Shown here one piece after another: positions 10,625-23,777 of a DNA stretch of 64,000 nt (its first letter is position 1; each line of letters starts with the position of its first letter). Source of the DNA: Erpobdella octoculata. Its lineage: Eukaryota > Annelida > Clitellata > Hirudinida > Erpobdellidae. The position numbers and the translations under genes were made by a program. The DNA is taken from positions 30,401,906 through 30,465,905 of the forward strand of contig OZ022239.1 in NCBI GenBank assembly GCA_963978895.1, read 5' to 3'. The notes below the pieces were generated by a model. It ran no database searches and was not told the DNA's origin. It saw only the letters and a program-made list of their open reading frames with translations.

Positions 10625-11966
10625 TAGGGATGTCACGGGTACCCGAACCCGAACCCGAGTTCGGTACTACCCGGTCTTTTTCTGATACCCGAACCCGTAC
10701 TCGAACCCGAAAGTGTGAAAATTTGATACCCGAACCCGAACCCGAAAATGTAAAAACTTGATACCCGAACCCGAACCCGAAAATGAGAAAACTTGATACC
10801 CGAACCCGAACTCGAACCCGAAAATGTGAAAACTTGATACCCGAACCCGAAAATTTATAAGCCTAATACCCGAACTCGGAGTTGTGAACAAATAAATATT
10901 TATAAAAGCTTTGTCTTAGAGATCAATAAATTACAAGTTTTGTTGACGTAACATATTATACTAATCGGGAGCGTAGAAGTTTTGTATTATCACCTTTGCG
11001 TAACAAATAACACAAATACGTCATTTTATTAGTGATTGTGTAAACTAGACCACTAATCCGTTTGATTATCAGGCCGGACCGAGCCGCGAACGAACTAAAA
11101 TAATTAAGCCTCCTTCGGTCGAAGAAATCGCGGATAGCCATGACTCTAAACTTTTTACTTCAGTTATATAACCTTATATTTATTCATTCATATCCTCAAA
11201 GTTTTTCTGATATAACAAAGACCCTTTGTTATAAAGATAATCTTGCATAATCCTAAACTTTAACTGGCAAAGTCTATAAATGATCTATGCGTCACAGTCA
11301 TTTTATTGGCAAATGTGTAAGCCAGAACACTAATCCGCCTGATTACCCGCCCGGACAGAGCAAGGATATCTTGATATAACAAGACATCCTCGGACAGAGC
11401 CGCAAAAAAAATAATAACTTACAATAATTTAAGAGGTAACGTATTATACTAATCGCAAGCCATACAAGTTTTGTATTATCACCTTTGTGTAACAAATAAC
11501 ACAAACAGGTCATTGTATTGGTGAGTGTGTAAGCTAGACCACTAATCCGCCTGATTATCTGGCCGGACCGAGCCGCGAACAAACTAAAATAATTGAACCT
11601 TCTTCGGCCAAAGAAATCACATTATTTGGAAAGCTAAAAAATAACTTGTTAGAGTTTATTCAATACGTGTAAAGTTCAATGAATGAATTGATCGCTCTCG
11701 TTTGTATATGTATATACACTAGGTAAATTTAAAATCAATCCAGGAATTTGAAATCATAACCCAGTAGGTACCCAAACCCGAACCCGAACCCGGTTTTTGG
11801 AAAACTACAAACCCGAACCCGAACTCGAACCCGAAAACCTGAGTTTCACAAACCCGAACCCGAAAACTCTAGTTTCACAAACCCGAACCCGAACCCGAAA
11901 ACTCTAGTTTCACAAACCCGAACCCGAACCCGAAAACTCCAAAAATTACTACCCGTGACATCCCTA
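10625..11966 (+). mobile_element. hAT-like MITE with GGGTTC subterminal arrays, copy 1
   Basis: Inverted ends TAGGGATGTCACGGGTA (10625) and TACCCGTGACATCCCTA (to 11966). The flanks GTATGTAT on both sides agree with an 8-bp duplication, but they lie in a GTAT repeat so this is not decisive. Inside each end is an array of CGAACCCGAACCCG units. The middle has three diverged copies of a segment of about 170 bp (around 10960-11135, 11275-11400, 11445-11625) containing GGCCGGACCGAGCCGCGAAC. No transposase is visible. A second, inverted copy is at 35916-37086. Confidence 0.75.
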
Positions 11967-12003
11967 GTATGTATGTATGTATGTATGTATGTGTGTATGT
12001 ATA

Positions 12004-12312
12004 CAGTGACCGATCTAGACTGCTTTGGCGGGGTCAAACAAATGGCGGGAGGTGCCAAAGACGTCAGGAAGAGCAAACATTTGATCCTATATGTCCAAAA
12101 CCCGCTGAAAAACAAAAGCCAGATGCTAAAAATTTTGTAGTTTCTCTAAATAGTAGTGATTTTTTTCTTATAAATTTTGTCAACTTGAACTTTTTCTTAT
12201 TCATTCTTTTTTTAAGTGGCATTTCTTGCATTAATATTATTACAAAAAATTGTATAGTATCTCAAAAAATACATTTTGAAATCCACCCCGGCTTCCCCTA
12301 GATCCGCTACTG
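12004..12312. mobile_element. hAT MITE, 309 bp, in the GTAT tract
   Basis: Starts CAGTGACCGATCTAG and ends CTAGATCCGCTACTG, an inverted pair with two or three mismatches. Flanks TATGTATA and TATGTATG agree at 7 of 8 positions but are part of the microsatellite. No coding sequence. Confidence 0.65.
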
Positions 12313-12429
12313 TATGTATGCATGCTTCCATGCATGCATGCATGCATGCATGTATTATGTATGTATGTATGTATGATCTCCACGCGGGTATATATGGATG
12401 TGTATGTATGTATGTATGTATGTATGTGT

Positions 12430-13892
12430 TATAACTCTTTGCGAGCTTTCGTCGCCGAAGGTCTTCAGAAGTACCTCTCATTTTTAGCGTTTCGGCCCTT
12501 AAATCTTTGACGCTTTTAAGAGAGGTGGGCCCACGTCCGTTGATCAGGCGGACGCCCTTCGGCGAGAAAAATGTCCAAATTCCTAACTTGAAACACGAAA
12601 ATTCAAAGTTCAGCAGAAAACTGTTCGAAACAAAACTTGAAATCGCCGGAACGATTATCGCTCAATGTAAACAAGGCTAAACCATTTCGTGTAGCGCGTT
12701 CTTTTTTCTACTAGCGAAAATCTAAAAAGACGCAGCTTCAGCTGTCTGGGAGATCTCCTTGATGGTTCGAGTTTTTTCTTGGTTTTTCAAACCAAGAGCT
12801 TTCAGCAGTTTTAACATTGAGATGCTAACCAACCCTCGAACGCCAACATTTTTTTTCCCAAGAACCCACGAGTAGAGAATGCAATAATCTCAATACTTCT
12901 GGGCATTTTTTGTATACGAGATATGGCACCCCATTTGGTCCGGGAGCAGATCTGTTTCTTGCTCTGTAGAGAAATTGAGTAACTTCAAGTAACGAAATCA
13001 TGCCTTCTCTGAAAGAAAAGTTTGGAAGTGGGATTTCTGAAAGATCGGTTCTTTCTTCTAACTGCTGATCTCCACGCGGGTCACGGAATGCGGACCGAAA
13101 ATATTCATCGAGCGTTGTTTTGTCTGCTTGAAGCGTTCCTGACTTGGGTAGGTCCAGTAAATTTCTTTCATATTTGAATGGGTCTTTGATGAACTGAAAC
13201 CTGGCATTTCTCTTATCTTTTTTCTTTATCCGAAAGCGCTCGGCCTTCATTAGGGCAGACAAACGACGCCCAAACTCTGCGCAGCTCTGCGAGACCAGCT
13301 TTTTCATTTTCCTGGGCTCTTTTCCACCGCTTTCGTAACAATTTTTTTTTCTCTTCAGCTGATTGATTTCTCGTTGTCGTTTAGAAATCATGCCTTCATT
13401 GTTTCGAGCCTGACATTTTTTGTTTCACACCAAACAATTTGATGCTTTTTTCGTAAATAACATCAGTGAAAACTTTCATACTAAAATTTGATGAATTTCT
13501 TGAACGTGTTTTGAGAAGTTTTGAGAGTGTTTCATCCAACTTTTTTTCCACAACTGTATCTCCTGCTGCTACTTCCGGATTAACATCTTGAACTGCGTCG
13601 GGGCTGTGGTTGGCCTATGGCCTGGCAATGTTCGACGTTTTACCTGCATCAATATCTGATGCAGGACGTTGACGGAATTCGGTTAAGCAGCCCATTTTCG
13701 TTCTGTGTACTTTCATTCCACGGATCGTCTTAAAACTCCTACCGCAAACACACTCGTGAAGCATACCCCCATCAGGGTCTGCTGAAGAAGGAGGGTTCTC
13801 CAAAGGTCCGAATGTGAGTTCATCATTCTCCCCCTCCTTCCGGTTGGAACTCTGGGGGCATTTCGTAGGATAAGATAAAGCGGCATTTTAAG
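12430..13892 (-). pseudogene. R2/NeSL-like non-LTR retrotransposon fragment
   Basis: On the minus strand, 13655-13773 encodes a zinc-finger segment (CVCGRSFKTIRGMKVH, then a Cys), like the N-terminal finger of R2-superclade ORFs. From 13391 to 12890 comes the pre-reverse-transcriptase region, ending in SAPGPNGVPYLVYKKCPEVL, the first conserved block of the RT domain. Frameshifts separate the parts. After RT block 1 the sequence jumps to unrelated codons, so the RT catalytic core and endonuclease are deleted. Both ends lie in (GTAT)n. R2 versus NeSL placement is uncertain. Confidence 0.65.
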
Positions 13893-14083
13893 TATGTATG
13901 TATGTATGTATGTATGTATATGTTCAAACTCAGTGCCCGCGAAACAGGATGTCCAAGACATTTTTGTTTTTATGTTGTCGGTAGTTATTCCAATACTTGG
14001 ATCACAGCTCTACTACTTCCTTCAAGCGGCCTTCAAAAGTAACCTGGAGCTCAGAGGCGGATCTAGGGGGGCCAGTCCGGCCA

Positions 14084-14925
14084 GCGTATTTACAATCCCT
14101 GTATGAGCACAGGACGGACCCGATAATTATTCATGTTTACGCTCTTTCTTGCACTGTGATTGGCTGAAAACATTGACGGATTTTTGAAATTTATTAGAAG
14201 TTTACTTTCAATGTTGTTCAATTAAAAATATAATTTTTTAAGAAAAGTTTAGAAAAAAATTTTTTAAATAAATTTTTATCTTAAAACTTTTCAGTACATA
14301 CAATCATAACTAGATCCAATTGCTACGTACATCCAAGTTCTAGGTTAGCTGAGTTGGTAGATTGTTAGCCTTGAATGTGAGAGCATCACGGTTCGATTCG
14401 CACTCACTGCCTAACAATTGCTTTGAAAATAATTTTGTCAGATCTCGATGGAGTTATTCAACAGATTTTTTCCTGCAACTCGTGCAGTTAATAGCGCTGT
14501 TAAATCCCACTAAAATTAATAAGAAAACAATTTCATGCTTTGGCTAAGAACAACCAAAGTTGAGATATAACAATACACTAATATCACGTTGTTGATGTAA
14601 ATTTATTATTTATTGACTGTTTTTCTTTAGTTAAATTGGTTTCAAAGTTAGAGTATATAATTTTATTTCATGAAAGTTATCCAGAAAAATATTGCTACAA
14701 GTAAAAGCAGAAAATGCAAAATTGTTATTTTGCAATTAAAGTTTAAAAAAAACAAATGTTATGTTACAAGTAACCCAATTTAATTATTTAAATTAGTCCA
14801 CTACTGTGCGAACTAGCATGTGGCACATTTGCGTCAATGTTTTCAGCCAATCACAGCGCAAGAAAAAGTGTAAACATGAATAATTATCGGTCCGTCCTGT
14901 GCTCATACAGGGATTGTAAATACGC
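14084..14925. mobile_element. MULE MITE, TIRs about 96 bp, 9-bp duplication
   Basis: Both ends begin GCGTATTTACAATCCC and match as inverted repeats for about 96 bp (14084-14180 and 14830-14925). The flanks are GTCCGGCCA at 14075-14083 and 14926-14934, exact. Long TIRs and a 9-bp duplication are the hallmark of Mutator-like elements. The inside is AT-rich and non-coding, with a tRNA-like Pol III promoter near 14341-14411. Confidence 0.88.
14342..14411 (+). ncRNA. tRNA-like sequence with A and B boxes
   Basis: TTAGCTGAGTTGG fits the Pol III A-box consensus and GGTTCGATTCG at about 14391 fits the B box with one change at the last base. Their spacing is that of a tRNA. The ends do not pair into a clean acceptor stem, so it is more likely a tRNA-derived remnant (SINE head or captured tRNA) than a working tRNA. 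Confidence 0.4.
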
Positions 14926-14941
14926 GTCCGGCCATGCCATG

Positions 14942-15901
<960 letters not shown>

Positions 15902-16248
15902 ATGCCATGCCCCTCGTATTTTGCTAATAGACTTTGCCCCCCACCCCTCGTCAAAATAAAAATTAAAAATTAAAAAGTTCAGTTAATGATATCTAAGTTA
16001 GTACAAATATATGTTAAATTTATTAATGCTTTATTATTTTATGGCTGTTTTGTATCGTTGCTAATGTTAAATTTGTTCATGTTTTATCGTTGAATAGCTG
16101 ATTTTTCGCCTTGGCTTGTTGAGTTCTAGCTAGACACCAAGGTATTTTTTGTTAATAAATTCGTGATATTATCATTTATTTGTGTATTTATCCATAAATT
16201 CATAAGTTTTCACAAAAATACGACCTCTGAAAGCCGATAGATATTAAG

Positions 16249-16897
16249 ATGTCAGCTGAATTAAGTGGACCTCCATTGAAACGGTTGAAGAAAATGAAGC
16301 AAACGGAGTTACAATTCGGATTTGTCGGAGATCCGGAGACATATTACAGATTCAATGTCTTCATTCCCGCTATGGACGCCATAATCTTGGACATGAACGA
16401 TCGATTCTCAATGCAGCAGAAAGCCACGTTTACACTAGCCTTTCTGTTGCCCAGAAACGTCATTTTTAACACAACGACATGGCAGTGAGTTAAACCGCAT
16501 TTGATGTTCTGAGTTTCAAAATGCCATACATATCTGAAGAACTGGTGAAAGCAGAGTTCAAAGTGTGGGCTGCCATGTTTCGCCGTGCGCCGCCAAAATC
16601 GAATTAAGTATCTGCTATTTCTGCTGTCAATAAGTGTCCGGCTGATACTTTGCCAGCTATACATACTATGCTCACAATTCTTGCTACTTTGCCTGTGTGC
16701 ACAGCGGAGACCGAAAGAACTTTCTCCAAAATGGAGCGCACTATGACGACACTACGCAGCACCATGTCGGAAGAAAGACTAGATGCACTTATTCTGGTGC
16801 AAGCTAATCGAGACTTATTGCCTTGCACAGAAGAAGTAATTGATCAGTACTATCTGACAGGTGCCGATTGTCGCCGTAGGATTAACGTTAAATTGTA
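16249..16897 (+). pseudogene. hAT transposase remnant
   Basis: Two pieces of one transposase. From 16249 the start MSAELSGPPLKRLKKM leads into YYRFNVFIPAMDAIILDM, like the region before the dimerisation domain in ZMYM1-like hAT proteins. After a stop at 16486 and a deletion, 16620-16897 encodes the C-terminal dimerisation domain (LPVCTAETERTFSKMERTM, ending VKL). The BED finger and catalytic core are gone. It lies in the hAT element at 14052-17086 and is almost certainly its own decayed gene. Confidence 0.75.
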
Positions 16898-17094
16898 AAT
16901 TTATTTTTTTTTTGGTTATAACATGAGAAAATCTATTAAAGATATTGCTGATTTTCAACTAAATAAAATTATTCCAAATTTTAAACATGTAAATGCTAAT
17001 TTGACCCCCTCTACAGTCATCGGAAATTTTTTTTGAGTCAAGTTGCCCCCCCCCCCCCCCAAAAAAAAAGATTAGATCCGCCAGTGCTGGAGCT

Positions 17095-18287
17095 AGAATA
17101 TGAAAATACTAATCTAAACATCTTAAAGGCAGTGGCAAAGAAACTCAGCAATCATCTTTGCTGCTCGTTGGAAGAATTAAATACATTATGCTGTTCGTTT
17201 TGATGCTGAACTTGATGCTTGTATCAAACATGATAGGGTTTGTGCAATAAAAAAAGAATTACCAAAATGTATTAAAATCAACCAAAGATTATCAATTTAG
17301 TTTTGAGAAAAAAACGCCATATAACTAACTTTACTGTATCCATAAAATGTATACTGCCCATTTGCCATACATATTGCTTTGCATTTATCTAGATTTTTTG
17401 CTGACTGGAATGACGGTTGGGAACTTGATGAAGTTGCATTGACACAGTAAACTTCAACATGTCCTGAAAAAAACCAGAAGTGAAGCTATCAGCGCTTCAA
17501 AGAATGTTCTAAATGAACAAGTTAAAATAAAAAATACTAAAATACAATATCACTATTTCATTATATAAAACAGTAAACTGTTATTTCTTAAACAAAAACC
17601 TGCAGTGCATTTCCAAAACATAACCACATAAAAACACAATATTTTCATCATAATTGTTTTTTTTGTCGTTGATAGCAAATTCTGAAACATAAAAAATCTT
17701 GATTTATTAAACAAGTGGCATCACACTTTATTTGAGTTATTAGATATATTAGATTTCACTCTACTTCTGACATGTGTGTTTGTTAAAAAATGCATATTTT
17801 AGCATGACAGATTGTTTTTATACAGAACTACTTTCGGCAGACGGTCAAAAGATTTTCAACAAGATAACAAGTGAACCGTAAATAACTTTGTTTTTTTTAA
17901 ATCCTTCATATTTTTTAAAAACTTTTTGAGCGTGAATATCTCAAAATTAATTTTTGGTCCTAACGAGTCTATGGACCAAGTTTCAGTTCGATTGGATGAC
18001 GGGAAATGGGCTTGTGTTCAATCAATCACACAGACATGTGTTAATATGAAGGCATAGACTTATAATATAATATTATATTATATTATAAGTCTATGTATAA
18101 AGGATTTAAAAATTAATAAATTTTTGTCTAAAGTCTTTTTTGTGTAGCAAATGTTCACCATATATGACATTTTTTCACCATGCCAAGTTTCGTTGGTTTT
18201 CGTTTATTAAAAGAAAAACACCACAAATTTGTGCCTTTTATATCAGATATATTGTCGCCACACTCAATTCTTAGTCAGGAGCTTAAA
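17095..18287. other. AT-rich DNA, only a perfect palindrome seen
   Basis: No coding signal on either strand. At 18053-18095 an AT-rich palindrome with arms of about 20 bases (CATAGACTTATAATATAATA and its complement) could form a hairpin. It looks like a small transposon relic. Otherwise nothing recognised. Confidence 0.5.
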
Positions 18288-18311
18288 ATGAGTGTTAGGG
18301 ATAGACAATTA

Positions 18312-18600
18312 TCTATATTATAGTAGCCCACGTCACTCACTCACTCACTCACTGATTCTGTCACGCTTACGTAATTAGTCGTATAGACAATGGACTCCTA
18401 AATTAAAGCTATCTGGACACAAATTTGCTACGGCGTTATCTACCACATGGGGCGATTGTATCGAGTTACGCTTGGCTGTTTGAGAGAGCTACATATTATA
18501 AAAACTTTGACAACTTTTATTATTTTACACTTGAACAACTGAAAGACATAAATAAAACATTTATTATCTGACAATTAACATTCAAATAGTTTATTTTAAA
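18312..18600 (+). mobile_element. Helitron-like 5' end inserted in the gypsy 5' LTR
   Basis: TCTATATTATAGTAGCCCACG with a following (TCAC)n tract begins directly after the A at 18311, between A and T of the LTR sequence GACAATTATT as seen intact at 23600-23609. This is the Helitron insertion rule. Its 3' end could not be matched to a return of the LTR sequence, so later deletion is likely. The right boundary is arbitrary. Confidence 0.5.
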
Positions 18601-19521
18601 ACACAAAATAATCTAAGTTAAAATGTTTTCAAGTGCAATTTATTAGTTTATCTATTTTTCTTCTTTAGCTCTATTATTCTTGTTTGCTTCTCTTGTTATT
18701 TCCTCCACTTATATTTTGATTAAAATGTGGAAAGGCTTGCAAACGATGTGACTTTGTTGGTAAATCAATGCTCCCGTTCCATGTTTTTTGCCCATGATAT
18801 AATATTATACGAGCTTCACCGGCTAACAAATATCCATCCATGAAAAATTTTTAAACTATAAAATTTGCTGTGTTGTATTGCTCTTTGAAAACTAAAGTTG
18901 ACATCGTATCTTCTTTAAAAGTAATGTTGTCATAAAACAAAAATTTAGAGAACTTAAGGACAGACACAGCTCGAATCTTTCTATCGTTCTCCAACACCTG
19001 GTGCATTGAAGTGTAATAGTTGCTTCTGAAATTTGATAAAACTATCCAAAACGAGATTATAAATTATCAGACTGAAGTTAACCAAGCCTATAATCGATGG
19101 AACAGAAAACGAAAGGTCATTCTAAGATCTTGGCCGATGATGCTAAAATTTTTGTCGTCAAGTGCTGAGCGTCGCAAAACCAGCATAAACAGTTGTTGTC
19201 GATGATGATCTGAGTCTCTGGCAGTCATGAAGAAAACTGATAGGTAAATGATAAAAGAACATGTGTGTCGAATAGCTAAAAAATCAAATCTGAACTTTTT
19301 TTGCATCTTGCATTACAATTTTTGGCCTGATGATCTCGATGGAGCAGAAAACGAAAGGTCATTCTAAGCTCTGGGCCGGAAAACCGACCGAGAACGGGAG
19401 AGCAAGCAGGAACGGGAAAGCGACCGGGAGCGGGAAACAAGCGGGGAAGGAAACGGGAGCGAGAGAGACAAGCATTAAAAAAACCTTTAAAAACCCAGGG
19501 CAACGCCGGGTACCTCCACTA

Positions 19522-19658
<137 letters not shown>

Positions 19659-19870
19659 AATATATATATATTTCAATTCCACTATATAAAATATCAGTGA
19701 AATTCACGTCTTTTCCTGACGACTTCTTAAATATTAAACTTAGGGGTGGAGTAAAGATTTTTGGATGTTCATTAAAAGACCACTAGATGATTGTGTGACA
19801 CTTTAAATGATTGCTTAATAGTGGATAGTTACTGAGATATAGCGGTCTCCGTAAGGAGTATTTTTCTCAA

Positions 19871-19968
19871 TCTATATATGACTGACTGACTGACTGACTG
19901 ACTGATAATCAACGCCGAGCTCAAACGCCTCATCCTAGGAACGTGAAATTTGTAACTTATATTACTTT
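19871..19968 (+). mobile_element. 5' fragment of the Helitron family, copy 2
   Basis: Begins TCTATATATGACTGACTGAC after an A and matches the first part of the element at 20033 through GGAACGTGAAATTTG. Then it jumps back into the host unit at TAGTGGATAGTTACTG. This is a 5' end with the rest deleted. Confidence 0.65.
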
Positions 19969-20032
19969 TATAGTGGATAGTTACTGAGATATAGCGGTCT
20001 TCGTAAGGAGTATTTTTCTCAATCTATATATA

Positions 20033-21231
20033 TATATATATATATATAAAAGAACATGGCCTGACTGACTGACTGATAATCAACGCCGAGCTCAAACGCC
20101 TCATCCTAGGAACGTGAAATTTGGAACTTATATTACTTTTATTGTGTAAGCATCCACTAAGAAAAGAATTTTGAAAATTTTACTCCTGAGGGGAAAAAAC
20201 TGGAAAACAAACTTTTTTTATAAAACAATGTATATCTCGAAAACCAAAAATGAGGAGATTTTGAAATTTGTTATATGGAGTTTTCTTAAAAAATAAAAAG
20301 ATACATGTTTCACCATTTTTTGAAAATTCAGTTTCCCGGACCTCAAATGTGGGTTGGAAAATTGGGTTATTTGGTTTTTAAAGTAGCTGTTACTCAAAAA
20401 CTGTGAATGCTACAGGAGTAAAAATTAGTATTTAGTTTCTACTCCAAAAATAATGAAATACGTGTTTTAGCATTTTTTGAAAATTTGGTTTCCATGACTT
20501 CAAATGTGGGGTGGAAAATAGGGTTTTTTGTTTTTTAAAGTAACTGCTACTCAAAAACTGTAAATACCACAGATGTAAAAATTAGTATTTAGTTTCTATT
20601 CTAAAAATAAAGATATACCTGTTTTACCATTTTTTTAAAATTTGGTTTCCAGGACCTCAAATGTGGGGTGGAAAATAAGGTTATTTGATTTTTAATGTAA
20701 CGGCTACTCGAAAACTGTAGATGCTACAGAAGTAAAAATTAGTATTTGGCTTCTACTCCAGAAATAATGATATACGTGTTTTACCATTTTTTAAAAATTA
20801 GGTTTCCAGGACTTCAAATATGGGGTGGAAATAGGGTTACTTGGTTTTTAAAGTAACTGCTACTCAAAAACTGTAAATGCTACAAAAGTAAAATTAGTAT
20901 TTAGTTTCTACTCTAAAAATAATGATATACGTTTTTCACCATTTTTTGAAAATTTGGTTTCCAGGACCTCAAATGTGAAGTGGAAAATGGGTTATTTGAT
21001 TTTAAAATAACTGCTACTCAAAAACTTTAAGTGCTACAGATGTGAAAATTAGTATTTTGAGGTTTTGTGCCGGTTAAAAGTAGATGAGTTCAGTTTATCA
21101 CCGGACGGATGAGCCATGCCGTTATTTTAGGGTCTTCCTACGTCCCTGCTCAAACCTTAAATCAAGGTGGGACGGGCCGAGATTTTTAACCAAGTATATA
21201 GATATTTTAGTGCCGTTACGGGCACTGCTAG
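20033..21231 (+). mobile_element. Non-autonomous Helitron, complete ends
   Basis: It starts TCTATATATATA after an A and ends with stem AGTGCC, loop GTTACG, stem GGCACT, then G and CTAG followed by T. The start, hairpin, CTAG end and A/T target all fit Helitrons. The body has five diverged tandem units of about 170 bp (20217-21060) containing TTGGTTTCCAGGACCTC. A second copy with the same ends is at 34588-35894. The host sequence flanking the insertion rejoins to the unit boundary seen uninterrupted at 21417-21433. No Rep/helicase gene. Confidence 0.88.
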
Positions 21232-21619
21232 TTCTACTATATACATATCAGTGCAATTCGCGTCTTTTCCTGACGACTTATTAAATATTAAACTTAGGGG
21301 TGGAGTAAAGATTTCTGGATGTTCATTAAAAGACCACTAGATGATTGTGTGACACTTTAAATCATTGCTTAATAGTGGATAGTTACTGAGATATAGCGGT
21401 TGACGTAAGGAGCATTGTTCTCAATTCTACTATATAACATATCAGTGCAATTCGCGTCGTTTCCTGACGACTTATGAAATATTAAACTTAGGGGTGGAGT
21501 AAAGATTTTTGAATGTTCATTAAAAGACCACTAGGTGATTGTGTGACAATTTAAATGATTGCTTAATAGTGGATAGTTACTGAGATATAGCGCTTTACGT
21601 AAGCGCTATAGAATGCTGT

Positions 21620-22968
21620 GTGTATGCCATCCGCCAACTCTCATTAGAATTGCAAAGATGTTTTCCCGATGTTTTCAAGAAAGAGCTGGGACGTTGCAAA
21701 AAGATGGCACAGCTTGTGGTCAAGCAGGGGACACGTCCAACCTTCTGTAGACAAAGGAAGATTTCATTCGCACAAGAAGAGGCTGTGAATGCAGAGTTAG
21801 AACGTCTTGTCCAGCAAGGAGTTTTGAAGAAAGTCGAATACAGCAATTGGGCAGCTCCAGTTGTCGTGGTGGCTAAGAAGAATGGGCACATCCGAATCTG
21901 TGCTGATTTCAAGACGGGACTGAATGAGGCATTGGAGATGCATCGACTCCCACTACCGACTCCCGAAGAAATCTTCGCTCGTCTGAACCAAGGCGCATGG
22001 TTCACACAAATCGACTTGGCAGATGCGTATTTGCAGATAGAAGTTGAAGAAGACTCAAAAGAGCTGTTGACGATTAATACAACGAAGGGTCTGTTCCAAT
22101 ATCAGCGGCTACCTTTTGGAGTCAAGTGCGCACCTGGCATCTTCCAAGAAGCAATGGACAGCATGATATCAGGTCTGGAGGGCTGTGGTGCTTACTTGGA
22201 TGACATAATAGTGACTGGAGCAACATTGGAAGAACACAACCGGAATGTACATCCTTTTTTCAAAAGGATTGCAGAATTTGGTTTCCACTTGCAGGCCGAA
22301 AAGTGTTCTTTTGCAATGAAAGAAATCAAGTTCTTGGGGCAGGTCGTAAATAGTAAAGGCCGTCGACCAGACCCAGAGAAAATAGAAGCAATCAGAAGGA
22401 TGCCAGTACCCAAGGACAAAAAGCAGCTGAAATCCTTCTTGGGTATGGTTAGTTATTACTCTTCTTTCATACCAGAAATGCGTACAATGAGGGTCCCGTT
22501 GGACGACCTGGAGAGGAAAGAAAAATATGAATGGATTGTTCAAGATCAGGAAGCCTTTGAGAGGTTACGTTCGGTGTTATAGTCGGATCTGCTGTTGACA
22601 CATTACGACCCAACACTGGAAATAGTCGTGGCTGCAGATGCGTTTATGGACGACGCTTCAAGCTGTTGACGGACCACAAGCCGTTGCTTACTGTTTTTGG
22701 ATCGAAGACAGGAGTGTCCGCTCATTCAGCAAATCGCCTCCAACGATGGGAACTGGTCTTGCTAACTTATTTCAACATAGAGTATAGACGAACAGCCCAC
22801 GTTGGACAGGCCAATGCCTTATCCCGTCTCATCGCGTCAAAGAAACTTGCTGATGAAGAAGATGTCGTGATCGCCAAGATCGAAGAAGACGTAACAGGAG
22901 ATCAACGCGATGTCGTACGTGAGTTACCTGTTTTGTGGATACCTTTAAAAAATCATGCCAAAAGCTAA
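21620..22968 (+). pseudogene. Ty3/gypsy pol: reverse transcriptase and RNase H (broken)
   Basis: A 320-codon frame (21620-22579) carries the RT domain: the IRICADFKTGLN block, IDLADAYLQIEVEED, LPFGVKCAPGIFQ, and the catalytic YLDDIIVTG. The thumb and connection follow up to LRSVL, where a TAG interrupts. RNase H is represented only by its end (LLTDHKPLLTVFGSKTG, LQRWELVLL) from about 22655; about 60 residues with the catalytic acids are deleted after VVAADAFMD. Residues after 22850 are acidic linker. Upstream, protease and gag are missing. Reverse transcription capacity is lost. Confidence 0.85.
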
Positions 22969-22974
22969 GAGGAG

Positions 22975-23560
22975 AAGGGGCGACAACAGAAGTGCTAGAA
23001 AAGTTCCTGTTGACGTATCGAACAACACCGTGTCCGTCACAACCAGGTTAAAGGTCGCCTGCAAAGAACTTTATGCAGCAGCAGTTACGAACTCCATTAA
23101 GTGACCTACAACTATCGGATGGACAAGGAATTTATTTCCAGGAGAAAAACAAAAAGGTGGAAGTGGATTTTAATAGGAAACATGGAACACTCAGGATGAC
23201 TTTCACTGAAGACGAACCCGTCTTTGTGAGTTGTTATGAAGAACCGAATCATCCGTACGGAAGAAACTTGGCCAAACCGTCTATGATGTGCAAGTTGATC
23301 AGAAGGTGGTTCGTAGACACACCAATCAACTGAGACATCGTGAAACGAAGGAAGCTTGGGATGTGCTGTGTGACTCATTCGAGTTACAAGAAGGATCGTA
23401 CGAGGATGTCCAGGATGCGTCAAAGGAAGAACCCAGTGAATCAACAGATGTCACTGCAACAGATTTCACAGATGTCGCTGAAGTCAACACCCCAGAGGAA
23501 CCTTCAAGACCGGAGGAAGTGTGGACCTCCCAAAAGGCTGGACATGGACACTTCTAAAAT
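22975..23560 (+). pseudogene. Ty3/gypsy integrase C-terminal remnants
   Basis: Short frames read LLTYRTTPCPSQPG (end of the integrase core region) and later YEEPNHPYGRNLAKPSMM, an acidic tail. The zinc-binding and DDE parts of integrase are absent, so a large deletion removed them. A further frame (23288-23557) rich in Glu/Ser/Thr/Asp may be the C-terminal tail. It ends just before the purine tract and 3' LTR. Confidence 0.55.
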
Positions 23561-23589
23561 GAAATATGGATTTTGTTGAGGGAGGCAGG

Positions 23590-23772
23590 TGTTAGGGATA
23601 GACAATTATTATTTATTAATTGTCTAGAATCTTTTGTCTATGGCCCTAGGCTATATCTAAGCTTCACTGTTTGAGTGTCTTTCTTTTTTGGAGAATAAAT
23701 TTAGTTGGCGATTGTGCGTATTCGTGTCTCTGTCGTGTTAGCGTAGTTCTTCGTACATACGAGTCCATAACA
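23590..23772 (+). repeat. Ty3/gypsy 3' LTR, 183 bp
   Basis: Begins TGTTAGGG and ends ATAACA, directly after the purine tract and followed by ATGAG, which repeats the sequence before the 5' LTR start at 18293. The AT-rich middle with AATAAA at about 23694 could hold the polyadenylation signal. Confidence 0.85.
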
Positions 23773-23777
23773 ATGAG

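Larger units (their letters stand above)
19673..21612 (+). repeat. Tandem about 190-bp repeat units (TTCTACTATATAA...TTCTCAA)
   Basis: Units lie at about 19673-19870, 19969-20032 (tail only), 21232-21423 and 21424-21612. Each starts near TTCTACTATATA and ends near GTAAGGAG..TTCTCAA; the last ends in a GCGCTTTACGTAAGCGC palindrome. Two Helitron copies are inserted exactly at unit boundaries. The repeat may itself be Helitron-derived (TC start). Confidence 0.8.

Noticed and set aside
10956..11582. Similar short frames (AARSGxIIxRISGLxYTxTN) repeated at 10956, 11343, 36296 and 36693
   Set aside because: They come from the internal repeat units of the GGGTTC MITE. They are conserved at DNA level with stops between and no codon-like pattern of change.
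14341..14411. Functional tRNA gene
   Set aside because: A and B boxes are present, but no proper acceptor stem or cloverleaf could be drawn; kept only as a tRNA-like remnant.
18053..18095. 43-bp AT-rich palindrome as a possible origin or terminator
   Set aside because: A lone AT-rich hairpin in AT-rich animal DNA has no support as a functional site; it is listed only as a probable transposon relic.
21595..22005. Minus-strand frame of 136 codons opposite the gypsy pol
   Set aside because: Shadow of the reverse transcriptase reading frame, no independent features.
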